A stretch of 64,000 nt of DNA from UBA946 sp031550725 (GCA_031550725.1 JAVBOH010000004.1:1-64000), one strand, 5' to 3'. Numbered from the stretch's first letter, positions 18,026-27,253 are shown. Notes: generated by a model not told the origin, from the letters alone. Made by a program: numbers and translations.

Positions 18026-18208
18026 TTATTTATTCTGCTCAACAGTTGTTTTACTAGCGATTATATGACTTAATTCTTCAATCGAATATGATATATTATT
18101 ACAAGCATTCGTTAAGAGATTAAAATTACATTCATCTGTACCACTATCGTACAATTTACAATTTTGAGTACAAGTACCATCACAAAAAGGACAAAACTTA
18201 TTTAACAT
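18026..18208 (-). CDS. Small cysteine-rich protein
   Basis: 60 residues from the preferred ATG (18206-18208), beginning MLNKFCPFCDGTCTQNCKLY. Four closely spaced cysteines suggest a zinc knuckle. This start clears the upstream gene; a longer reading would overlap it by 56 bases. Not a recognised family. Adjacent terminator-like ends were not found. Confidence 0.5.
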   Translation of the reverse strand: MLNKFCPFCDGTCTQNCKLYDSGTDECNFNLLTNACNNISYSIEELSHIIASKTTVEQNK

Positions 18209-18215
18209 ATAAAAC

Positions 18216-18608
18216 CTACTTTCTATCAATATTTCGCATAACAGTTTTATAAAACACTCCGCTATCGTCAATCATTAAACCGATACACTCAATTGATTTT
18301 TCAAGAATAAAATCTGTATTAGTTGATTTACAAATACTAATACGGAGCATTTCAGACTTTTTAATACATTCAACTTGTTTTTTTATATTTTCGGACTGTC
18401 TTTTTAAGTCGTTGCAAATATTCGTATAATCTTTTATAAGTACCATTTTTTCATCATGAGCTTTTTCTCTTGATATTCGACCTAAACGGTATTCGGTATG
18501 TAAAGCCCTCAAGCCAAGATACAGCATTTTTTCAGCAGTAGTTATTCTTGATGGAATATCATTTCCGAATGCTGCAAGTTCTTCGAGTTCTTTTAAATCC
18601 AATAACAT
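18216..18608 (-). CDS. Hypothetical helical protein of element B
   Basis: About 130 residues, mostly charged helices (KELEELAAFGND, RISREKAHDEKMVLIKDY). No domain recognised. The start is uncertain: ATG at 18606-18608 or TTG at 18618-18620, neither with a clear ribosome site. It lies between the cysteine-rich gene and the iteron cluster, so its promoter overlaps the candidate origin; iteron-bound protein could control it. Confidence 0.5.
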   Translation of the reverse strand: MLLDLKELEELAAFGNDIPSRITTAEKMLYLGLRALHTEYRLGRISREKAHDEKMVLIKDYTNICNDLKRQSENIKKQVECIKKSEMLRISICKSTNTDFILEKSIECIGLMIDDSGVFYKTVMRNIDRK

Positions 18609-18622
18609 CACCCCGTTCAATA

Positions 18623-18926
18623 TGTAATCAGTTGTAATCAGTGGGTATTGAAAACTGATTACATCACAAACCCTTATAAAACCTAGCTTATTTAGTGTAT
18701 GTAATCAGTGTAATCAGTGTAATCAGTGTAATCAGTATAAATACACTATATGATAAAAGAAATAACATATAATACGTTTTACTATTATGTATATATATAG
18801 TAGGTGTGTAAAAAGTGATTACACTGATTACACTGATTACACTTGTTCTCAAACAACGTATCTATGAGCTTTAAAGGTGTAATCGCTTTATGCACTCTAA
18901 AATTGAAAGTGATTACACTGATTACA
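18623..18926. repeat. Iteron cluster TGTAATCAG with AT-rich core, candidate replication origin of element B
   Basis: The 9-mer TGTAATCAG occurs at 18623 and 18633, then as four perfect head-to-tail copies at 18700-18735. The reverse form CTGATTACA occurs at 18655, as three tandem copies at 18815-18841 (first one GTGATTACA), and two more at 18909-18926. Between the direct and inverted arrays lies a ~75-base A/T stretch (18737-18811), a plausible unwinding region. The last pair overlaps the stop of the DUF927 gene. This is the typical layout of an iteron origin served by the adjacent initiator/helicase. Confidence 0.78.
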
Positions 18927-20826
18927 AATCTGTGACAAATTCAACATCTTGCACAATAATATCGCTAGGTAATTGTATAACTACACAATTCGTTGAAACT
19001 CCATTTATTCGCTTTGCCATTGAATTACGACCTGCCGAATGTTGTAGTAGTCTTTTGGTTTTTAACCAACTTAATACACTTTGTGATGAAATACCAACAG
19101 CATCTAAAGCACTCCCAAACTTATTTGTATTAATATATACCCATTCCTTGTCATTCATGTCAGGCTCAATAACACCATAAATTTCACCGTTGTTTTCCTC
19201 ACTTGTACGGAAACGATTAGTATTTTGCGATACCCAATCACATATAAATTCATATCCACGTCTACCAAGCGATACATCAGATTGTGACTTCAAAAAAGGC
19301 TTTAATTCATCAAATGTGAGAGGGTTTTCATCATTAAAAAACCAACTTCCAGCCATCATATCAGCAACCAGTATCAGTGCCGCAGCCATAGCTTGCTTTT
19401 CGGTTATATCATTATTTTGTATCTCGTTTTGTTTTTCACGATATTTAGCAATAATCATGTCAAACATTTCAGGATTTTCCATCAAAGTTTCAACAAATTC
19501 ACGTCCTGCAAAGCCATAATTACGCTTGATTTCAGCCGATACAGTCACACCATCAGCAACAACTTTCTGATCTGCTTTACACTCAATTTCAATGACACGG
19601 TTTACTGCTCCTGCACCGTCAGAATAGTTTGCAAGCGGACTTTCACCAGTGGTAATAATGCAGTTGCTCCACGTTGGAGTTGCATCAACACCGCCATTCT
19701 TATTTCCTCGAGTACGTCCTGTACCTTGAGCCAAAGCATACACATTAAACGTCGTATTTCCTCGCTTATCCCTAGCAAGCTGTAATTCATCAATCATAAT
19801 CGGCAGGTCGTTTAAAAATGCCGCTAGACGTTCTTGTCCGACCTCTGTCGCATTAAATGTTTGAACATACTGCCCACGCTCTGGATTGCCCCATACAGAC
19901 GCCGCAAGCATTAACCCTACTGTTTTACCCGTACCGCTATCAACACCCCATAAATGCACGAAGAACGGCAATGCATCACATTTTTTTATTAAAGCACTTG
20001 CAAAGCTTGCAGCAAGAAGTATCTTAGCAGAAATTGATTCGTTACGACACTTTTTAGCGACAGATTTCCACTTGTCAAAATCACCTTTTTGTGATACAGA
20101 ATTATATAAGGTCCGAAAATTTCCGTCACCATCGAACTCGATATCATCAACATAAGGTAAAAAGCCGTTTTGAATATATCCTAATCTTGATATAGAATGT
20201 TTTTCAGGTATCTTATCATAATTAAGCTGTTCAATATCAGTAAGATATTTAATTAAATTCTTTGCATTTTCAGAGGTAACTGGTATACCCTTTGAAGCAA
20301 GTTCAATAATTTTGCTCGGCGCTGCAAGAACAGATTTATCCACAACAATAGATTTATACTCGTTCCCAATTAAATAAGCAAGTGTTAATTTGTGATTTCC
20401 AGTATCAAGATTAATTAGTCGCTCAATAGGTATAATAGGTTGATAACATATTGTTTCGATGCCATAATTTGTTATTGTAGTAATCCCACTATCATTACTG
20501 CAGTTCCAATTACCGCAGTAAAACTCAAGCATTTTATCATCAATTTTCAGCCTATATGTATTATTAGTAAAATCAACTTTTGCAATTGCTTTTTTGTAGC
20601 TATTGTACTTTGTAACAAAACCTTTAACACCGACAGATAGTGCAATTTCTGTAATTCTGTTTTTTACAATGTCATGAGTAAAATTATTATTGCGAAATTC
20701 ATATAAAAAATCATAAGGAGTTGTTTTGTTCAAAAAATCATCTTTTGTATATTCAGGAATATCAAAATCCAATTCAATTGACTTACTTTGCTCTTGTAAA
20801 ATAATTTCGTTATTCAGTTGTATCAC
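18922..20826 (-). CDS. DUF927-domain helicase/primase-like replication protein
   Basis: 634 residues. The DUF927 core spans about residues 250-440, with Walker A WGVDSGTGKT and Walker B LPIMIDELQLARD. A sensor-like ITTGESPL and an arginine-rich TGRTRGNKNGG loop follow. The N-terminal 200 residues are beta-rich and unrecognised. DUF927 proteins occur in phage satellites and integrative elements next to primases and are believed to open DNA for replication. Its stop lies inside the iteron cluster. It overlaps the upstream HTH gene by four bases. The replication role is inferred. Confidence 0.8.
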   Translation of the reverse strand: MIQLNNEIILQEQSKSIELDFDIPEYTKDDFLNKTTPYDFLYEFRNNNFTHDIVKNRITEIALSVGVKGFVTKYNSYKKAIAKVDFTNNTYRLKIDDKMLEFYCGNWNCSNDSGITTITNYGIETICYQPIIPIERLINLDTGNHKLTLAYLIGNEYKSIVVDKSVLAAPSKIIELASKGIPVTSENAKNLIKYLTDIEQLNYDKIPEKHSISRLGYIQNGFLPYVDDIEFDGDGNFRTLYNSVSQKGDFDKWKSVAKKCRNESISAKILLAASFASALIKKCDALPFFVHLWGVDSGTGKTVGLMLAASVWGNPERGQYVQTFNATEVGQERLAAFLNDLPIMIDELQLARDKRGNTTFNVYALAQGTGRTRGNKNGGVDATPTWSNCIITTGESPLANYSDGAGAVNRVIEIECKADQKVVADGVTVSAEIKRNYGFAGREFVETLMENPEMFDMIIAKYREKQNEIQNNDITEKQAMAAALILVADMMAGSWFFNDENPLTFDELKPFLKSQSDVSLGRRGYEFICDWVSQNTNRFRTSEENNGEIYGVIEPDMNDKEWVYINTNKFGSALDAVGISSQSVLSWLKTKRLLQHSAGRNSMAKRINGVSTNCVVIQLPSDIIVQDVEFVTDL

Positions 20827-21113
20827 CCCTGCTCAACATCAGATATATATTCTTCTGCACTCTGCAAAGAACGCTTAAAGCTGTCTATCCTCATTCGTTC
20901 AGTACGAACATAATGTAAAGCCTCATCAGGACAGCTCGGAATATACAAGCCATGATTATGAGTATCAAGAGAATTGCATATAACAGCACCGTTCAAACGT
21001 GCATTTTCAACAAGTTTTTGAACAGTTCTAGGCGTACAGCCTGCTCGAATTGATAATTCTTTCAACGGTATAGCGTTCTGTTTTCCCACTGGTATAAAAC
21101 CAACTATATTCAT
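20823..21113 (-). CDS. HTH protein upstream of the DUF927 gene
   Basis: 96 residues from ATG 21111-21113, chosen for GAGGTG before it. The helix-turn-helix reads AIPLKELSIRAGCTPRTVQKLVENAR, a winged-helix pattern, followed by a C-terminal helix. It overlaps the DUF927 gene by four bases, implying coupled translation. It may be the DNA-binding partner that recognises the iterons, but this is inference. Confidence 0.6.
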   Translation of the reverse strand: MNIVGFIPVGKQNAIPLKELSIRAGCTPRTVQKLVENARLNGAVICNSLDTHNHGLYIPSCPDEALHYVRTERMRIDSFKRSLQSAEEYISDVEQG

Positions 21114-21121
21114 GGTACACC

Positions 21122-21361
21122 TCACAACTTCACTGGTATAGGCTGAATACCAGCAGCATGAGCAGGTGTGTTATTGTCTGATATGGTACTTGTATTGAGA
21201 TATTCCACAAGCTTGTCTACATTTATAAGCAGCTTTACCCCTACTCTGATAGCTGCAATTTCGCCGTTCTCAGCCATACACCTTAGTTGTCGTGGAGATA
21301 TGCCTGTTAATTTTGAAGTTTTTTCAACTGTTTCCATTCGTGGTACTGAAATTTCTATCAT
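21122..21361 (-). CDS. xis: Excisionase / HTH_17-like protein
   Basis: 79 residues. The pattern ETVEKTSKLTGISPRQLRCMAENGEIAAIRVGVKLLINVDKLVEYL is a classic excisionase winged helix (given in the two parts SKLTGISPRQLRCMAENGE and AAIRVGVKLLINVDKLVEYL). AGAGG precedes the ATG by four bases. Likely the recombination directionality factor for the integrase at 22810, or a regulator. Same order as in element A. Confidence 0.68.
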   Translation of the reverse strand: MIEISVPRMETVEKTSKLTGISPRQLRCMAENGEIAAIRVGVKLLINVDKLVEYLNTSTISDNNTPAHAAGIQPIPVKL

Positions 21362-21494
21362 TTTGACCTCTTTCTCTTGTCAAATGCCCATTATGTGTGG
21401 TATAATGAACTTGCAAGTATTATATTTGATGTGTGGTATTTGCTTATATAACGTCTTACTGCTCGCACCAGTAGGGCGTTATTTTTGTGTGCTG

Positions 21495-21683
21495 TCATGC
21501 TGTTTCGCCTTGCTTTGTGGATATCTTTTTGATAATGTTTAAAAACTTCTGCTTTTCCTGTTCAGGCAGTTCGACACGTAATTTCCTTGTCATTGTCGGC
21601 TCTGATATGCCCATCTGCAAAGCAATCTGCCAAAAGCTCACGCCGTTTTCTTTTGCTACTTTTCTTAAATCCATGTTGTTCAT
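21495..21683 (-). CDS. Small HTH protein, paralogue of the element A protein at 2474
   Basis: 62 residues with HTH VSFWQIALQMGISEPTMTRKLR. GGAGG precedes the ATG. It resembles the 62-residue protein at 2474-2662 in length, HTH and tail (ExEKQKFLNIIKKI versus EDEQWRYIALIDKI). First gene of the leftward operon, facing the repressor at 21878 across a shared promoter region. Confidence 0.65.
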   Translation of the reverse strand: MNNMDLRKVAKENGVSFWQIALQMGISEPTMTRKLRVELPEQEKQKFLNIIKKISTKQGETA

Positions 21684-21877
21684 AAAATAGCCTCCGTAAA
21701 AATATTTTTAATTTGGGTATTGTAATCGTCATCAATATATGATACAATGAATGTATAAGATGATGATGTGTATACCATATTTGTATTATAGCATATTAAT
21801 ATACCAAATGGAAGTGGATTACAAAAATAATACCATCAATGTAATATTATTAACTTTTGATACATGGAGTGTAATTT
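21684..21877. promoter_or_regulatory. Divergent promoter and operator region of element B
   Basis: Lies between the leftward small HTH operon and the rightward repressor-integrase pair. Two related motifs, GTATACCATAT near 21771 and ATATACCAAAT near 21800, could be repressor half-sites. Several TATAAT-like hexamers are present, but the -35 boxes cannot be assigned with confidence. Confidence 0.4.
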
Positions 21878-22777
21878 ATGAATTTAGGTGAACGATACAA
21901 GAAATTAAGAGAAACAGTAAAAGATGAGAATGGCAATAAGGTTAATACAAGATACTTTGCTGAGAATTGCGTACATATTGCTCAATCTCGTGTAAGTGAA
22001 TTAGAAAATAACAAAAGAGAAATGTCATTAACTGAATTAAAGGCATACCATGAGTATTTTCATATATCATTTGAATACTTATTGGGTGAAACTGATATAA
22101 AAACATCTAATTTAGATATAGCTGCTATTAGTAAATATACAGGACTTTCCGAGCTTTCAATAATTAATTTACACAAAATTCAACAGCAATCACAAGGCGA
22201 ATATATCAATCAAAAATTTAAAAGCGACATTGATAATAGTCTGATTGATGCTGATGGTTATAAAACAAAATTAGATAATATGTTATTTGGCAATCCAGAA
22301 TTAAAAGAAAAATTAGATAATCATGTTTCTGATTTTGCACATAATACTTTATCAAATCAAATGGCAGATGAGTTAAAAGAAGCTGTAACAATGTGGGCAT
22401 GTATATATAGTAAACAAGATGATGTTAGATATTTTAGTAAAAAAAACAAATATGAAGCCAAATTAATAATAAATACATTAAATCAAATAATTGACAATAA
22501 AGATTTTTATGAATTTCTTTTTAATGTTTCAGTGTATTCAATTACAAATTTTACTGTTGATAATAACATTTATTCTGCAATTGTTAGCCCTAATAATGAA
22601 GAAAGTTTAAGCTTTGATTTTTCGTCTTCTATAATAGAAAAAGCTTTGTTAGTAAAAATTCAAGAATATTTTAGAGATTTAAAATTAATTAATCCTGAAT
22701 ATTTAATGTGTGATATTGATTCAACAAATGATGAAAGAATAAGAAAAATTTTGTACCCAAGTTTAGATGATGAATAA
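21878..22777 (+). CDS. XRE-family repressor, long form
   Basis: 299 residues. An N-terminal HTH_3 domain covers about residues 1-75 (GERYKKLRETVKDENG, ARYFAENCVHIAQSRVSELENNKREMS read as recognition helix, then HISFEYLLGETD). The remaining 220 residues are Asn/Lys/Ile-rich and unrecognised, perhaps dimerisation or sensing. It is markedly more AT-rich in codon use than the integrase, hinting at separate origin. It lies 32 bases before the integrase and faces the xis operon, the standard position of an element master repressor. Confidence 0.72.
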   Translation: MNLGERYKKLRETVKDENGNKVNTRYFAENCVHIAQSRVSELENNKREMSLTELKAYHEYFHISFEYLLGETDIKTSNLDIAAISKYTGLSELSIINLHKIQQQSQGEYINQKFKSDIDNSLIDADGYKTKLDNMLFGNPELKEKLDNHVSDFAHNTLSNQMADELKEAVTMWACIYSKQDDVRYFSKKNKYEAKLIINTLNQIIDNKDFYEFLFNVSVYSITNFTVDNNIYSAIVSPNNEESLSFDFSSSIIEKALLVKIQEYFRDLKLINPEYLMCDIDSTNDERIRKILYPSLDDE

Positions 22778-22809
22778 GAAACAATAAAGAATTATAAGGA
22801 GCTGATAAC

Positions 22810-24273
22810 ATGGCAAACATAACCCCACGAATAAACAAAGACGGCGTTATAACGTCCTACACAATAAGGGTATATCAAGGCTATGACAGTAAAGGCAATC
22901 GTATCAAGCCGTATACAATGTCGTACAAACCTGCTCCGAATATGACAGCTAAGCAGATTGAAAAGGAATTAAATAAAACGGCTGTTCACTTTGAGGAACA
23001 ATGTAAGATAGGTTATGCCCTTGATAATCGTCAATGTTTTTCAGATTATGCCGAATATGTATTGAATAACAAGCAGAATAGCGGTACTAAGCACCGTACT
23101 ATTGAACGATACAACGAATTGCTTGAACGTATTAACGCAGGTATAGGACACCTTAAACTTGCTGATATACGACCACAGCATTTAAGCAACCTTTACGACC
23201 AACTTAGAAAAGCAGGCATAAGAAAAGGAAGTGGCAAAGCTATTTCTAAAGTTGATTTTAAAGAACTGGTAAGCACTAAGGGTATGACTAAACAAGCGTT
23301 GTCAGATAAGTCAGGCGTATCACTAGCGACCATCAGTGAAGTATATAAAGGCAATGCCATAGTAGAGGATAGAGCAACAGCGTTATGTAAGGTGCTGAAA
23401 GTAGCTACAACTAAGGTGTTCAACATTGAACATGATAACCGTCCACTATCTGAAAAGACTATACAGGAACATCACAGACTTATCTCAATGATACTTTCAC
23501 AGGCTGAAAAAGAAATGTTGATACCTTATAATGCTGCAGCAAAAGTTATAAATAAGCCTAAAGCCGAACAAACAAAAGATGTTAATTACTTTGAACTTGA
23601 TGAACTGGAGCAAATTAGAACAGCACTAGACAAAGAGCCTTTAAAGTGGCAAGTAGTAACACATCTATTACTTGTAACTGGTTGCAGACGTGGAGAAATT
23701 GCGGGTTTAAAGTGGAGTGCTGTCGACTTTGCTAATAATCAGATAAGTATTTGTAACAATCTGCTGTATTCTAAAGATTATGGAGTGTATCAGGACACAA
23801 CCAAGACAGATACATCAAATAGAGTTGTCAAGCTTCCTGATGAAACAATGGAACTACTGAAAGAGTACCGTTATTACTGGGATAGTGTCCGTAAATCAAG
23901 CGGAAGTCAATGGAACAGCTTTATTGAAATATCAGACGGCAAGGGTATAAAGCGTTCTGAAAAGGCTGATTTCTTGTTTTTCAAGGAAACTGGTGCAAAT
24001 ATTGGCTATCCTATGCACCCCGATAGCATTACAGACTGGTTGAACAAATTCTCTGAACGAAACAACCTACCACATATCAATCCTCATGCTTTTAGACATA
24101 CATTAGCTTCGGTATTGTGCTTGAATGGAGTTGACATGACTACAATTAGTAAGTGGCTAGGGCATAAAAGTGTTACCACAACAATGAATATTTATCAGCA
24201 TATTCTAGATAATGGCAAAGAGCAGGTTGTAAGTTGTGTATCTGATGTCATTCTAAAATCTAAAAAGGCATAA
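22810..24273 (+). CDS. int: Tyrosine integrase with an embedded XRE HTH domain
   Basis: 487 residues, longer than the usual ~390-400. The AP2-like arm-binding N-terminus covers 1-60 and the core-binding domain 70-140. Next comes an insertion (about 150-210: VSTKGMTKQALSDKSGVSLA, then TISEVYKGNAIVEDRATALC) that reads as a complete Cro/CI-type HTH. The catalytic domain follows with R in GCRRGEIAGLKW, HAFRH, GHKSVTTT and the nucleophile Y in MNIYQHIL. AAGGAGCTGATAAC precedes the ATG. The gene ends ~160 bases from the tRNA-fMet 3' end, the likely attachment site. All catalytic residues seem present. Confidence 0.9.
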   Translation: MANITPRINKDGVITSYTIRVYQGYDSKGNRIKPYTMSYKPAPNMTAKQIEKELNKTAVHFEEQCKIGYALDNRQCFSDYAEYVLNNKQNSGTKHRTIERYNELLERINAGIGHLKLADIRPQHLSNLYDQLRKAGIRKGSGKAISKVDFKELVSTKGMTKQALSDKSGVSLATISEVYKGNAIVEDRATALCKVLKVATTKVFNIEHDNRPLSEKTIQEHHRLISMILSQAEKEMLIPYNAAAKVINKPKAEQTKDVNYFELDELEQIRTALDKEPLKWQVVTHLLLVTGCRRGEIAGLKWSAVDFANNQISICNNLLYSKDYGVYQDTTKTDTSNRVVKLPDETMELLKEYRYYWDSVRKSSGSQWNSFIEISDGKGIKRSEKADFLFFKETGANIGYPMHPDSITDWLNKFSERNNLPHINPHAFRHTLASVLCLNGVDMTTISKWLGHKSVTTTMNIYQHILDNGKEQVVSCVSDVILKSKKA

Positions 24274-24277
24274 AAAT

Positions 24278-24325
24278 AGAGCAGGCGAACCACCTTTTTT
24301 AGTGGTAAACCTGCTCTAATTTTTT
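24278..24325 (+). terminator. Terminator of the integrase gene
   Basis: AGAGCAGG (24278-24285) pairs with CCTGCTCT (24310-24317), with inner ACCAC/GTGGT pairing, followed by AATTTTTT. Confidence 0.75.
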
Positions 24326-24350
24326 ATATTGTTTCATAACTTTTTATTTC

Positions 24351-24371
24351 AATGGCGCACAAATGGCGCAC
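24351..24371. repeat. Direct repeat AATGGCGCAC, probable integrase arm sites
   Basis: Two adjacent copies of AATGGCGCAC (24351-24360 and 24362-24371) between the integrase and the tRNA. Such paired motifs beside integrase genes are usually arm-type binding sites next to the attachment core. Confidence 0.5.
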
Positions 24372-24397
24372 AAAACCCTATTTTAAAACAAAAAAGA

Positions 24398-24425
24398 ACG
24401 TCGCTTGAAGTTAATCAAACGACGT
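24398..24425 (-). terminator. Terminator downstream of tRNA-fMet
   Basis: ACGTCG-C-TTGA (24398-24408) pairs with TCAA-A-CGACGT (24415-24425). On the minus strand this is followed by CTTTTTT. Right position to end the tRNA transcript. Confidence 0.7.
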
Positions 24426-24433
24426 ATCTACGT

Positions 24434-24510
<77 letters not shown>

Positions 24511-24612
24511 ATATAAATTTGTATGTCTTTCTCTCGAGTGCTTTATAATTATAGCACAAGTTCAAAGCAATGTCAAGCGTTTTTATAAAATAATTAAAAT
24601 TAATTTTATAAT

Positions 24613-24643
24613 GTATACCGAACATAAAAAATGCTCGGTATAC
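24613..24643. terminator. Terminator-like hairpin
   Basis: GTATACCGA (24613-24621) pairs with TCGGTATAC (24635-24643), 43 bases past the kinase stop. The T-run is weak on the minus strand. Confidence 0.45.
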
Positions 24644-24686
24644 AAAACAAATAAAACTCATATAAAACCAAGATTAATCAGGGTAA

Positions 24687-25628
24687 TTAATACTTAAACT
24701 CACTACCGCCGATAAACTCACGTACAAGTGAATCAGTTGGTGTATAACTATTATTAAGTGGATTTAGCTCACTAAGAATTTTCAACAAAATCTGATAATC
24801 GCTGTTATCTTTCATAACAGCCTTAACATTTTCCAGTTCAGTTCGCAGCATATCGGAATAAACACTTGCTTCATATGCCAAAAATGTATCAATATCAATA
24901 TCCGCTCTGTGCTTGTGCGGCATAATATATAGTTCTTCCCCCCTTGAAACGCTTTTATACATATTAAAAACATCTTCAAGCTGACGTCCCCTAAAAAGTC
25001 TGTCACGATTAAGTCTTCTCATTAATCTTATGTTTGACGGATGAAGAATATCACCATCATTGCTTTTTATTCTTGTTCGAACAGATACATAAATACAAGT
25101 CGTGTTATCCTGACAATCACCTGTAACAAGCGGATTTAGCGCATGAATACCCTCAAAAATAATAATTTCATTAGGCTCACGCTTAACAGTAACATATTCC
25201 GAAACATTTTGTGTTTCAAAATTAAACACAGGCATTTCAACGCTTTCATTATTGATAAGCTTTCTCAAATGACTTGCAAAAAGTTTTATATCCATGCGTA
25301 ATGGTGACTCCAAATCAACCTTGCCGTTTTCATCGAGCGGCATCTCCCCTACTCCATTTGGCAGAAAATAATTATCCATTGATATAGTATGTACCTTTTT
25401 GCCTTTTCTTTCTAGCTGTTTTGCAATTCTTAAAGCAGATGTTGTTTTGCCCGAGCCTGATGGACCAGACAGCAAAACTACCGGTTTATCATTGCATTCC
25501 AGTCTTATTTTTTCTGCAGCAATATGCAACTGGTCGAAATATATTCTTTCTGAAACAGATACAAATTCGTTTACATCCTTAGTTAACCCCGTGTTAATAT
25601 TTTGAGTTTTAATAAAATTCAAGCCCAT
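24687..25628 (-). CDS. Uridine kinase / phosphoribulokinase-family P-loop kinase
   Basis: 313 residues. Walker A is LLSGPSGSGKTTSALRIA (about residues 53-70). SMDNYFLP (~98) and IIFEGIHALNP (~170) match the nucleotide kinase pattern of the PRK/uridine kinase family. RLMRRLNRDRLFRGR (~205) is the lid. The first ~45 residues are extra relative to classic Udk and carry no TGS domain I can recognise. Expected to phosphorylate a nucleoside such as uridine or cytidine in salvage, but this longer clade has no certain substrate. Monocistronic. Confidence 0.8.
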   Translation of the reverse strand: MGLNFIKTQNINTGLTKDVNEFVSVSERIYFDQLHIAAEKIRLECNDKPVVLLSGPSGSGKTTSALRIAKQLERKGKKVHTISMDNYFLPNGVGEMPLDENGKVDLESPLRMDIKLFASHLRKLINNESVEMPVFNFETQNVSEYVTVKREPNEIIIFEGIHALNPLVTGDCQDNTTCIYVSVRTRIKSNDGDILHPSNIRLMRRLNRDRLFRGRQLEDVFNMYKSVSRGEELYIMPHKHRADIDIDTFLAYEASVYSDMLRTELENVKAVMKDNSDYQILLKILSELNPLNNSYTPTDSLVREFIGGSEFKY

Positions 25629-25918
25629 ATATTATAATCTACCTTCCACTAAAAATTACTATATTTTATTATATACTAATTAGTTTGAATTGTAAAGGAA
25701 ATATTTTTAATATTCTATACAATTGATAGCATTAATACATATACAAATGATAAGCTTCAAATAAATGACTAGCTAAATGAAAATTTATAATTAACAATCT
25801 CACAATATATCGTAATTATTTTTACCTTACACAATAAATATATGTCGATAATTCATTTTTTGTTAAATATATCAAAAAAGCTTTGTATAAATTTTATATG
25901 AAAATTATTGAATATTGT

Positions 25919-25947
25919 TTGACTATTCATTGAAATTATGTTATACT
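25919..25947 (+). promoter_or_regulatory. Sigma-A promoter of the SHOCT gene
   Basis: -35 TTGACT (25919-25924), 17-base spacer, -10 TATACT (25942-25947), 39 bases before the ATG. The DNA from 25629 to 25918 is AT-rich with no other gene seen. Confidence 0.75.
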
Positions 25948-25986
25948 ATATAAGAATACTAGTATAGAAAGTGGTGTTTTTAAATT

Positions 25987-27237
25987 ATGGACGCTCCATC
26001 AGGTGTTTACACTGAAAAAAAGCTTGCTTTTTATGAAACAGCTTATAAAGAAAATGTTATTTCTAAACCTCAGGAAATTAATTTGACTGTTACAGCTGCT
26101 CATTTATATGGGCTGGCTTTTATTTGCGATCAGGTTGGAACAAAGGAAAGTGATCCGGAGTATACTCGTTTCACTTGCAGTCTTGAGGAAATTACTAAGG
26201 TTTACATTAATACGAACAACAAAAACAGCCCGATATACATTCAGTGTGATGACACAAGCAAAGCTACAATGAACCGCAGGCGTATTATCCTGCCAAGCTT
26301 TGGTGTGAAGAATAATGAGATTGTTCAGTCAATTGTCGATGCAAAAGCTGAATTTGATATCAAGGCAAACAAGCTTAAAGAAATTGAATATAATCAGAAG
26401 AAAAAGGCAATTGAAAGCCAGAATTCTAAGAATTATGACAGAGCAAGAAAGTCTATGGATGATGAATTTGAGTCTATGACAGCTGATTTTAACAAATCTA
26501 TATCTAATTCCAAGAAAGCCGCTGCACAGCCTAAGGCTGAGCCTGCTGAAATGGTATTTGCAGAAACAAAGCCTGCTGTTCCAAAGTCTGATTTCTCATC
26601 CGATGCTATTGTTGCTGATATGCTTGGCATTGACGAAATTCTTTCTGAAATCAGTTCATCTGCAATCACATCTCATGCTAAGGAATTTGAGTTTGAAGTA
26701 CTTGAATTTGAATCTGACGAACTTGAATTTGAGTCTATTCCTGAAGAAATTCATCAAAAAGCTCCTGCCGAGATTGAGGAACTTGTTGTTCCAGTAATTG
26801 ACGAGGAATATGAAGAAATTCCTGCTGTTACTGCACAAACTAAACACAACACCGAAATCGAAGAAGTTGATACTGAAAAGATTATTCAGCAAAAGCTTGC
26901 AGAAAAGAAGAAAAAGACTGAAGCTGCTGTACCAAAGACCGAGGAAACTATTATAGCTGAGCCTTTCAAGAAAGAAATTCCTGTTGAAGAACCAGTTATT
27001 GATGTTACACCTGTCATTGCCCCTGTTGCAGAGCCTATCGCTGAACCTGCTCCAAAGCCTGAGGCTGCACCTATTAAGGTTATTGAGCCTGTGGCATCAA
27101 CAACTGCCGCAGTTACACTTACACTTGAGGAATTTGAAACTGCTGTTAAAAAGCTTAAAATTATGCTTGATACAGGTGCTATCACTGAAAACGAGTTTGC
27201 TATCGAGAAGAAGAAACTTCTTTCAACTTTATATTAA
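25987..27237 (+). CDS. SHOCT-domain protein with acidic Pro/Glu-rich linker
   Basis: 416 residues. The first ~120 residues form an unrecognised folded region (INLTVTAAHLYGLAFICDQV; FTCSLEEITKVYINTN). A charged helix and a long Glu/Pro/Ala-rich stretch with repeated EFE-type units follow (about 225-375). The last 40 residues are a SHOCT module (EFETAVKKLKIMLDTGAITE). No signal peptide or membrane segment, so cytoplasmic. Strong promoter upstream and terminator downstream: a monocistronic, probably well-expressed gene. Function unknown. Confidence 0.7.
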   Translation: MDAPSGVYTEKKLAFYETAYKENVISKPQEINLTVTAAHLYGLAFICDQVGTKESDPEYTRFTCSLEEITKVYINTNNKNSPIYIQCDDTSKATMNRRRIILPSFGVKNNEIVQSIVDAKAEFDIKANKLKEIEYNQKKKAIESQNSKNYDRARKSMDDEFESMTADFNKSISNSKKAAAQPKAEPAEMVFAETKPAVPKSDFSSDAIVADMLGIDEILSEISSSAITSHAKEFEFEVLEFESDELEFESIPEEIHQKAPAEIEELVVPVIDEEYEEIPAVTAQTKHNTEIEEVDTEKIIQQKLAEKKKKTEAAVPKTEETIIAEPFKKEIPVEEPVIDVTPVIAPVAEPIAEPAPKPEAAPIKVIEPVASTTAAVTLTLEEFETAVKKLKIMLDTGAITENEFAIEKKKLLSTLY

Positions 27238-27253
27238 TTCATACATAGCAAAG

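Noticed and set aside
18700..18841. CRISPR-like array suggested by short repeats
   Set aside because: Repeats are 9 bases and directly abutting with no spacers; they fit iterons, not CRISPR. No cas genes are present.
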